64,000 nt of DNA from Blepharisma stoltei. Lineage: Eukaryota > Ciliophora > Heterotrichea > Heterotrichida > Blepharismidae. Under the pieces are notes generated by a model. That model saw nothing but the letters and a program-made list of their open reading frames with translations. It was not told where the DNA came from and did not search any database. This document shows positions 55,836-64,000 of the stretch, in pieces. Each line of letters opens with the position of its first letter. Within the stretch, counting starts at the first letter, position 1. The stretch covers positions 558,001 through 622,000 of the forward strand of contig CAJZBQ010000032.1 of NCBI GenBank assembly GCA_914767885.1. The letters run 5' to 3'. A program made the position numbers and the translations under genes.

Positions 55836-58800
55836 TTAAAACCTGATATTTGTCTTCAAATCATGCCTAAATAAATTTCTTATTATTTGTGAGATAAAAA
55901 TTGCCCTTAAAATAAAAATCAATTCAGCTAACCCTCGTAAGCAAAATGAAAACATTTTTATTCGCTTACAGTTTTTTTTTTCCCGAAATTTAAAAAAATC
56001 CAATTTAAAAAATTGAGAAGTAAAAATTAATATAATATATAAAATCTATATTATAAAATGCAAGCTTTCAAAATTAAACAGAATTAGCTAGAGATTTCAT
56101 ATATTGAAATATTTTTTAAAAAAGGTTTTAGATGAACTTTTACCCAAGGGATTTTTTTCCAATGATTTTTCCTTCACAGGGGGAGTAAGCATACATTTTA
56201 ATAGGTAAAGCTTCATTCAAGTCAGCAGTTAAGCATCTTATAATAAATCTAAGCAGCGCATATTGAACTTCATGCCTATCAGGAAAACCATTGCTACTGT
56301 CACATTGTTGGATTATTTCAATAATTCTTTGCTCAAAATTATCTGACTTATCTTCTTTTTTATATTCAGCTCTGATAAATTTCAGCATGTAAGGGAAATA
56401 AGCTTGCTCGATTTTTTCATATAAAGCAATAATGTTTTCTAATTTTATGCTTGATAAATGGCTTCTGGATTTAAAGAAATCGCTGATTTTAGTCATATTT
56501 AGAGTTTCTCTACAAAATTCTGATATGTTTTTTTCAGGATTTATTTTTGAATTTTTGAGATAGCACAAAATATAGTTTAATGAGCCATAAATTTCTTTGA
56601 GTTTTATCGAAATTCCTCCTCTTTCTCGAGCTTCTAAATCTCTTACTCCCAATATTTGATATGATACCATTTCCTAAAAATAGGTGAAATTAACCTAGAT
56701 TCTATTGATCGAACGATTTTATAAAATCACTGGTCAACCTCAAATTTAACTACCTATATTTGATAGTAATGAATTTAAAAGATTATATTATATATGCGTT
56801 TTCAATGAATTTTAATGCGATTTATAGCTTATTTGCTAATATATTTAATACTTCATCTCTTGTAGCTAGAGCATAAAATATTTTTTGGAAAAAAATTGTT
56901 CTATATTATTATTACGCTAATTTAATGCTGATTTTCAGCGCATCTCTCTTTTACCTTCATAACCACATAAATAAAATTCTTTATTAAAATTGTTAAAATA
57001 TTTATATATATAGTTTGTTATTTTAGGGTTTTTTATCCTTTATTGAGCAGTTATGATCGGTTGATCAAGATGAGGAGTTAAGAAATAGTTTACCTTTATC
57101 ATTGTTTCTTCATCAAAGTGTTTTTGATGGACTGAGTTCCTGATTTCTAAAATAAGCCCAGACTCTTCATTTTGCATATTTAGTAATTCCAGCTGGTATT
57201 GGATTAAATCAAGCTTTGTCTTATCTAATCTATATTATATTAAACTGATATTTTCATATCTATTGTGCTGCATCAATCTTAAAAAAATAAGGCTCAGACC
57301 TCCAGACTAAAAAGATTAATTATACATATAAGTAGAATAAAAACTTTTTATTGATAATATTTTTCACCAAATTTATTTGCAGTCTTTCAAAATCATAAGA
57401 GATTTCACTGCCCATTCCATATTCAGGATTATTAAACGAGCAAATCCGCATTATCGTAATATCATCAATCTCTAACGATAGTAGATTTTCTTTCTTGACC
57501 CTTTGCAAAGGATAAAATATAGGATCAACTATATTTAAGTTTTCAACTTGTTTCTCTGAGCTAATTTCATTATTCATCTGCAGTAAAATTTTATTCTGAA
57601 TTTCCGCCAACTCTAGCATTGCTGATGCCATATACATGCCTCCTCCATGCTCTTTATTGTCTATCAAAAAGAAATTTAAACTGCTTGATCTATTGAAAGG
57701 AATATTTTTAAGGGCTTTACAGCCATACTGCATTTCATCAAGTCCTTTTGTTTCCCATGCCTTTAAAAAGCTATCAAACAGGGCCTCGAGATTTTTATTT
57801 TTGCTATCTTTTATAGCGTCACCTATTGTCAGCACCCTAGCTTCTTCACGAGGAATAGTGTGATTATAAATTTCTAATAGAGCATTGGTAAATTCAATTA
57901 TTGGATAAAGACTTTCAACTTTTTTGATATCTTCATAATTTTGGAAATAAATGCGCAATAGCCCATATTTTTTGTTTTCTCTTTCCAGTTCAAAAGCATT
58001 TTTCATCGCTTCAAAGCTGGGCTCCTCGTTGTGCCTGAAGAATTTGAGCATTGGATAATTTTCATCTTCAGGGCCTTTTAGCTCTTCAATATAATCTTTA
58101 AACGAAGCTTCAAACTCCAAATCTGATTTTAGTCTATTTTTGTAGTCCATTATAACTGCTGGCGTACTTAGACGACTATTAATTATTTCATTTTCAAAAA
58201 ATGTTTCAAAATCATCTCTTATATAGTGCATTGGAAAATTTAATAATATATTTATTTGGAATACAAGTTAAAAATTAATTGTTTCGATTTTAATTTGTCG
58301 AGCAAAAGATTTACTTAATACCTCAGCACAGTATATCTTTTTCAGATGGTTCTCTGCTAATTTGTTCAATAATTCATGGTAAATGAGAAAACACTTCATA
58401 CAGCCATACATGCCTTTCATTAGTGCCTAACATATTTTCAAGATTATTTAAGTCAGCTTCAATTCCTCTGCTTAAGAAGTTTTCGTAATTATCATTATTT
58501 GGTAGAATATCTCTCAAATCTCTATCAGAAATTAAGTTCAGCTTTAAGAGACCATATAAAGAGCTTCCAAGTATAAGATGGAGAGCTTGAGAAGAAATAG
58601 GCTTGAGTCCTCTCATATAAATTTTTTCGCCAATATTTCTGTAGTATTTACATCCTTTGCTTGTCTGTGCTTCTTGTCTGGCTATAGAATTTCTTAAAAA
58701 CGCTAGTGCTTCGTCATGAGACAAATTTTCATGTCCAGGTCTCTGAACAAGTTGGTGATTCACTCCTCCAATTTGTTGGCCGCAAAATGGGCAATTGCCT

Positions 58801-61800
58801 AATTGTGTAGGACCCCCGCAATTGCTGATAAAGTACATATAATCACATGTATCAGAGCATTTATAAGTACTTCCTCTGGCATAAGGAGCTATAAAGGTAT
58901 TTGAAATCAGATTATTGAAGTTTTCCAGAGTAGATCTTGTGAATTGAAGCATAGGGCTTGGCTCAGAAGCGACAATAAACATATTATTAAATCGGTTGGG
59001 TAAATTTCGATCAATTTTTCCCGACCTGGAAAAGAAAATACTTGTCAGAGGGTTGGCTGTATCTTTATAGGCGAAAAGATTTATCAGAATCATGCAGATT
59101 ATCAAAGATTGATGGACTTCCTTTTGAGGTTGGCCTATAGAAAGATGCAAAATAGAGTTTCTTGAGAAATTGTGTATAAAATTGAAAAGAAGAGAATAAA
59201 ATTCATCTCCAAGAGCTTCAACAACTATTTCTTTGCTGTCTTCAAACCATCTAGCTAAGTTGTCATTTATTCGTTCATCTAAAGTAAACAAAGTAAACAC
59301 TTCATTCATAAAAGCTAATCCCAAAGCAAGCCTTTCCCTTGGGCTTCTCGATGCTAAGCTTGATTTGATTAAATTTAGTGAAAAAATTGGTTCAAGTAAA
59401 ATGATGAGCCTATTAATTTTTATATATTTTTTATTATTTATTCAATTTAAATGGAAATAAAATCTTTGTAGAAAGTTCTCCATAAAAATTTTGCCCTTGA
59501 ATAATTCCATTAAGAATTGCTACTGTTTCAATATAAGGCTTCTTCAAATTTTGAATATATGGAATGATCTCCAATTTATTTTCGACCTGGAGTTGGCCTA
59601 TTCTGCTAATTCATTCAACTCCTCTTTTAGCTTTTAAGAACTTAGATAGATCGTCTATTGTGAATTGATTATGATAAAAAATATTTTTTAAGCAAAATAA
59701 TCTAAAAGTTTCTCCATATTGTGATTCGCAAAGAAATTGATTCACGTTGCCCATAGCATACTGTAGATCAGGCTCAAAATTATTGGAGTCTTCTAATAAT
59801 AACATAGAATAAATTTCCAGATAAATTCTTATTTGTACCATTGATATTTGTTTTTTTATAATGAATAGGATTTTTTTTTAAATTTTTGTGCAGATGAATA
59901 TTTTAGATGAAATTGCATATTAATTTTTTTGATATTTGAAAAATTTCCAGAGTAGTCATAGAGATAATTATTCAAAAAGGCGACTAATGGCGCTTTAGCA
60001 ATCAATAACTCTTTATAAAATTCAGTTTGATCATGTTGATTATCAGCTTCTTTTAGCTCTTCATTAGACTCTTCAAGCTCTTCAGGCTCTTGCTGTTCTT
60101 CATCTTTAATAAATTTGCAAATTGTATCACTTAAAAGCAGGGCAAATTTGCAATCTAGTCCAATATCTGATAGCAATATTTCTATTGCATTCAAATAAGG
60201 ATTTTCATCTATCTCGAAGTCAGGATTTTCACCTTCCCCTATTCTTTTAGAAAGTTCACTTATAGTGCCAATTAATCCAGAGTTGTTTAAGGCAGTTGTA
60301 ATTAATTTTGTTGAATATTTCCATATTTCACTATTTTCAAATTCTTCTGCTATATTTAATATATATTCAGCGTTCTTGTTTAAAAGTAATTTCATATATG
60401 AGGCTTTAAATGCTGCAAGGTCATTTTCGTTAGCTTGTTCTTGAAATTCGTCTTCTGAATTTATCATTTCAAAGATATAAGTTACAAATTTTTTATTATA
60501 AATGTAGCTATTCTCATTTTCAGCGTAGAATTGTCCTACTTGATGAATATATAATAATTTTTGCTGATTTATCTTTGATTTTGCAACAAGTGAGCTAAAA
60601 TAAACCCAGAATTCAAGCTCATCCAAGTTTTCTAGTTCTAATTTTCCTTTTAATTCTGTTTCTGCAAGCAGATTATAAATTTTCTCAACTCTTATTGGAT
60701 AATCCAAGCCATTTTTGTCAACGATCAATGCTTCATGTTTGGGCATCATTTCTTTTATGAGGACTTTTAGGACATAAGTAATTGATTGTATTAATATTTA
60801 ATTATGATCTCATAAAAAAAATATTATAAATCATTTGGAGTTGAACTTTATCTTATGAAGTTTATTAATGATTCATTAAAATCACATATAAAAATGGTGT
60901 GCAAATCAGCTTACCCTCTTAGCATATGTAGTCAGACAGGAGTTTAAAAACCCTGGTGAAGGAGAGCAGCATGTAGTGAAAGTGTGCGGCCAGGTTTTAC
61001 TTGGTCTGATGAGCACAATTTCTGGCTGACCGATAGCAAGCTCGTATCTAAGCAAGGTCCCTACCTCGAGAGAGGTGGAACTTGAAAGTTGGAAAGGGAT
61101 AGCCCAGCAAAGTAATAGGGCGTTCTTCTAGCCAATCTGGCACTCTTCCAGCACAATACCAAGAGTTGCGCCCTGACTCCCCCCCCCTTTAAATTGAAAC
61201 AAAAAAATTTGTTTCAATTTAAAGGGGGGTTAAGAAAATTTTTTTAGAGATAAAATTTTATAGAAAATAAATTATATAAATTTAAAGAGACAATAAATTG
61301 AACAATTGGACAAAATAGAGTTTAATTTCTAAATATTATATGTTTGAAGCATATTAAATAGGGTATTAACGTATTTACATATAAAATAATGATTTTTACC
61401 TATAAAATTTTCTATTATAATAAAATTTTGTTTCAATTTAAAGGGGGATAATTTCCCAAAAAAGTAGGAATTTTACCTATATTTTGTTTCAATTTAAAGG
61501 GGGGGGGAGTGAGCTTCAAGTTTCATCTCTATCTATAGCCTGACCATAAATTCGCTTTTCGAATTTTTCGGAACAGGTAATCCCATTAACGAACTACATA
61601 GCTATTGGTCTTTGCTTCTATTGCAGCGCAACCCTTTGTCAGGGAGTAATAAATACGTTTAGTCCGTGAAATCAGACTGGCAAATAAGAGGGTGGAAAGA
61701 AGCAAGGGACGTGAAAAGCTGATAAGGCTGTTCGTGAGCCACTCTATAATAATCTAAGTTAAGATTCATTAAAATCATCCTCAGCAAACGATTCAAGACT

Positions 61801-63735
61801 CTCTTCACTTGTTTCTGACTCGCTTTGATCACTCTCAGTGTATACGCCTTCTTTGTATTCTTCGTTCTCTAATTGCATAGAGTTTTCTATTATTCCAAGC
61901 AAATTCTCAGCAGAAATCAAAGATACACTGAAGATTTCGCACAAAAGGACTAGTAAGTTTTCAAAATTCATGAAAGAAATTAATTTTTCTTCAAAACTTT
62001 CAATATCCTTGACACTTGAACAGAAAAGTCTAAAAATTACAAATTCATATTCCATGCTCATTAAGTTCCTTGCTAGCTCCACCTTCTTCGTGAGCGACCA
62101 AAAAATTTTGTTCACTGACAGAAGAGGTAATTTTTATATAAAATTTGATAGTGATTTTATTTTCAAAATTTAATAAAATTCGAAATAATATTAATTTAAT
62201 TTGTAAAATTTATGCTTTAAAATGCAGCTTAGAATTACACAGAATTGCTAATTATTTAAATATAATAACTATCGCATATATATCAAAGTATTTTTTATAT
62301 TTAAATTTTTTTTCATTAACGGAGGGAAGGCTTTTACCCAAAAAATAGGGATTTTCCAATGGTTTGATTCACTCAAAAAGGGGAGTAAGCAAATCCTTAT
62401 CATGTCTTTGATAAAAATATCCTGCAAATATTTATTTTGCTCTATAATAGCTAAATTATCTTTATAAACTGTTTTTTCTCTGTAGCTTTCAACAAAAGTT
62501 CCTAGAGCATCTTTATCCCTTTTATTTACCTTATATATTTTGTAAAGCTCTGTAATAGTCCTATATTCTGGCTTTGAGAATGGAAAATTAAGCTCAAATT
62601 CGAGCTTCAAAATATTTCCCTGATTTACATTTTGCAGTGCAATATTTCCCGTCTTCATAGTTTTAAAGATTGACAACCAAACATTTCTTTTTTCTTCTCC
62701 ATACTCTTGATCTTTTTCACTAAAATAGCTTAATAATGCTGACTTTTCTTCCAAAAGATAAATAAGGATAGTCAGTGCACTTTCTATTTCTCTTGAAATT
62801 GCTGAAGTAATTGCTGTAAATAATCGGTTTGAGTCTGATACAAGTTCACTATTATAAAATATTTCTGATTTTCAGTCTTTAACTCTCGGCTTCTGTCTAA
62901 TTAGATTAAATGATTTTTCTTTAAGAGCTTCAATTAGAATTTCATCTTTTGCTATTTTATCAATAATATCTAGAAGGTAGGAGTTTAATTTTTCTTTGCT
63001 AGCATAAATAGTTTGCTCATATTTAAATCTTAAAATGCAATTTTCTACTAAAGACCCAATATTTTCTTCGAAGTTTACTATTTGATTTTCAAGGATAAGC
63101 TCTTTAGTGGTTTTATTTAGCAGCTCGTCTGAAATTTCAAGTGTTTCCATTGAGAGATCATCAAACATTCTAATTTCCCATGAGCCAAACAAAATGACAG
63201 AGCTGTCATATTTTATGTTTCTTGTCATATGAATTATCACACACACTAATTTACTGCATTTCCAATAATCTTTAGTTTCTTTTTCTTCACGGTCAATGAT
63301 GAATTTTATTAGCGAAAGATGGCTGCTATCCTTTGAAAAATCAAGCTCTAAAATGTATAATGATTTAGTTTCACTATAGTAAAATGCCTCAATATCTTTA
63401 CTCCCCTCCTTTGTGATTAGAAAAATCACCCTCTGCGAGCAAGTTAAAAATTTTTTTAATAAACAATTTTTTTTATAAAATGAAATTTCTAACCAATTTT
63501 AGGATTTTTAAATTGACAAAATAGTATATTAATAAAAAATTATGTGGGAAAGCATTTAACTATTATCCTATTTCTTCTTCTTCTTCTTCTTCTTCAAAAA
63601 AAAAAAAAAATAAAATATGACACTGGACAGCCAGAAAAAAATGTTTATCCTGTGCAAAAAAATAAAATATTTTTATTTAAAAGATATCCCCTGAGAAATT
63701 AAAAAATTTTGCTGGCTCACGAAGAGAAAAGTTAG
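55836..63735 (-). CDS. RNF213: RNF213-like giant E3 ligase, 3' part (about 1,800 residues visible), with many germline interruptions
   Basis: The gene enters from the right edge. The AAA+ region should lie beyond it. The visible part starts with an RNF213-like segment (ILELDFSKDSSHLSLIKFII, KLVCVIIHMTRN), a long helical region with an acidic loop (QQEPEELEESNEELKE), and an RZ-type zinc finger YKCSDTCDYMYFISNCGG...NCPFCGQQIGG (58,770-58,870), then a helical C-terminus (HFDEETMIKVNYFLRDLEAR, VQYALLRFIIRCLTADLNE). I see no RING. The frame is held across inserts at 63399, 62074, 60870 (retroposon), 60789, 59397, 58224, 56644 and 55926. Two atypical introns of 19 and 21 nt and a one-base slip in an A9 run near 59872 are needed, so details there are uncertain. 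RNF213 homologues act in lipid-linked ubiquitylation and defence. Confidence 0.75.
55926..56187. mobile_element. MITE-like IES (diverged family A, 262 bp) near the RNF213-like 3' end
   Basis: Left end accctcgtaagcaaaatgaa with an inverted copy just inside (attcgcttacag); right end ttccttcacagggggagta. If AGC (plus strand; GCT on the coding strand) at 55926 and 56188 is the repeat, the frame continues MYA-ELIFILRAIF to TAA at 55836. A TA-to-TA excision would instead meet TAG at once. Confidence 0.65.
56644..57078. mobile_element. MITE-like IES (diverged family C, 435 bp) in the RNF213-like gene
   Basis: TA at 56644-56645 and 57079-57080. The left inner arm attctattgatcgaacgatt and right end gatcggttgatcaagatgag match family C, and the ttcctaaaaat...gaaattaacc spacer is the same as in the copy at 32437. 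Excision joins TMIKVNYFL-RDLEARERGG. Confidence 0.8.
58224..58311. mobile_element. Short IES (88 bp) in the RNF213-like gene
   Basis: TA at 58224-58225 and 58312-58313. Stops inside; removal joins EKDILCW(TGA)GIK-YIRDDFETFF and has the length (1 mod 3) required by the flanking frames. Confidence 0.55.
59397..59457. mobile_element. Short IES (61 bp) in the RNF213-like gene
   Basis: The six-base repeat taaaat occurs at 59397-59402 and 59458-59463. Deleting one period joins ELSTKIL-LEPIFSLNLIKS and gives the frame shift (1 mod 3) that the flanking exons need. Confidence 0.65.
60789..60862. mobile_element. Short IES (74 bp) in the RNF213-like gene
   Basis: The seven-base repeat tattaat occurs at 60789-60795 and 60863-60869. 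Deleting one period joins FNESLI-QSITYVLKVLIKEM and, with the adjoining retroposon, matches the frame of both flanks. Confidence 0.65.
60885..61762 (+). mobile_element. SINE-like retroposon R13 (878 bp with a nested MITE) in the RNF213-like gene
   Basis: Flanked by gattcattaaaatca (60870-60884 and 61763-61777). Starts near aaaaatggtgtgc and ends aatctaagttaa. Without the nested MITE it is about 540 bp. Shares agttggaaaggga and agcccagca with R6. It begins one base after the 74-bp IES repeat. Confidence 0.87.
61175..61512. mobile_element. MITE (family B, ~337 bp) nested in retroposon R13
   Basis: Ends ACTCCCCCCCCCTTTAAATT and AATTTAAAGGGGGGGGGAGT. Left end is a TIR hairpin (aaattgaaac, aaaaaaattt, gtttcaattt); right end has direct arms separated by the ccaaaaaagtaggaattttacc block, as in the copy at 6949. 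Flanks read ctga | gtga, so the duplicated site is not TA. Confidence 0.85.
62074..62385. mobile_element. MITE-like IES (family A, 312 bp) in the RNF213-like gene
   Basis: TA at 62074-62075 and 62386-62387. The left end reads gctccaccttcttcgtgagc and the right end tgattcactcaaaaagggga, with the cttttacccaaaaaatagggattttcc block typical of family A. Excision joins MIRICL-ARNLMSMEYEF. Confidence 0.8.
63399..63732. mobile_element. MITE-like IES (family A, 334 bp) in the RNF213-like gene
   Basis: TA at 63399-63400 and 63733-63734. Termini ctcccctcctttgtgattag and gctggctcacgaagagaaaa are diverged family A arms. A (CTT)n microsatellite followed by a 12-A run lies inside (63570-63612). Excision would join KREIT-KDIEAFYY. 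Confidence 0.7.
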
Positions 63736-63750
63736 TGATTTCTCTTTCTT

Positions 63751-64000
63751 ACTTACTTAATTATCTGGTGTTTAAGGTGTCTAGTGCCGCAGCCCAAAAG
63801 GGCCTATGGCAAAACTGATGACGTAGGCGAGCCATCTTGGCACGGGTCAGCCCCGTCCAAGCCTTCTATCAACTCCTCCTGCTTCACCGGCCTTGCTGCA
63901 CGTCTCACCCGGCGCGTTGCCGTCGCCCTTGTCGCCCGACTCAGCTCCTGCGCGTGTTCCGTTCCGCCTAAGGGTCATCCTCCCGTGGGGATGTGCTGAG
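63751..64000 (-). mobile_element. SINE-like retroposon R14, truncated by the window edge
   Basis: Starts after cttacttactta (inverted tail) and shares long blocks with R1: ggtgtctagtgccgca, gccatcttgg, tctcacccggcgcg, ctcagctcctgcgcgtgttc, gtggggatgtgctgag. The far duplication lies outside the window. Confidence 0.85.

Noticed and set aside
56140-56670. Start codon at 56670 (MVSYQILGVRD...) as a gene start
   Set aside because: The first nine residues belong to the family C MITE; removing it joins RDLEARERGG to the upstream RNF213-like exon in frame.
63570-63612. (CTT)n plus poly-A as a functional signal
   Set aside because: It is an ordinary microsatellite inside a MITE.
1-64000. CRISPR arrays, bacterial operons, integrases or prophage genes
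   Set aside because: The genes are eukaryotic with spliceosomal introns; repeats are dispersed TIR elements and retroposons, with no regular spacer arrays.

Overview
The window looks like germline (micronuclear) DNA of a heterotrich ciliate, most likely Blepharisma or a close relative. Three things point there. (1) TGA is read as tryptophan throughout, for example ALG2 KAEWLGL, the repeated W-x-C starts of the USP zinc fingers and the RB-like MNSWLSNVL; only TAA and TAG end genes. (2) Introns are tiny GT..AG introns of 15-16 nt. (3) Conserved genes are cut by AT-rich segments bounded by TA or longer direct repeats, and by GC-rich retroposons with target-site duplications. Deleting each segment with one copy of its repeat restores the reading frame, and the total lengths come out divisible by three.

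Layout. 1-8.9 kb: VAMP7-like R-SNARE, TPR/IQ protein, unknown gene, PRL phosphatase, PX protein, USP53/54-like protein with a zinc-finger array. 9-13 kb: a shelterin-type RAP1 gene (BRCT-Myb-RCT) broken by a MITE and by a composite MITE/retroposon block. 13.6-22 kb: START protein, vWA protein, TraB-like protein, small TIM chaperone (too short for ordinary ORF calling), thioredoxin-like membrane protein, unknown N-myristoylated protein. 23-36 kb: RMC1, UTP13, ALG2, SPCS3, VPS53, CFAP97-like, unknown, LRR protein, HSCB. 36-49 kb: FYVE coiled-coil protein, unknown, CUL3, small ELM2-like ORF, CCDC81, a 1,523-residue CH/coiled-coil protein, PSMB2. 49-55 kb: retinoblastoma-like protein, coiled-coil protein, SAR1. 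55-64 kb: a small basic C-terminal fragment and the 3' part of a giant RNF213-like gene that runs off the right edge.

Interruptions. Four MITE-like terminal-inverted-repeat families (all with C-rich ACTCCCCC-type ends), seven short IES-like segments (59-99 bp) and fourteen SINE-like retroposons are visible, including nested cases. They sit inside exons about as freely as outside, and one sits inside a 15-nt intron. This fits a lineage where programmed DNA elimination removes insertions from the somatic genome, so germline genes tolerate them.

The genes are mostly housekeeping (membrane traffic: VAMP7, RMC1, VPS53, SAR1; ER: ALG2, SPCS3; proteostasis: CUL3, PSMB2, USP, RNF213; cell cycle: RB; cilia: CFAP97-like, CCDC81) and are packed tightly, often convergent with 0-50 bp between them. 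I saw no tRNA, rRNA or CRISPR array.
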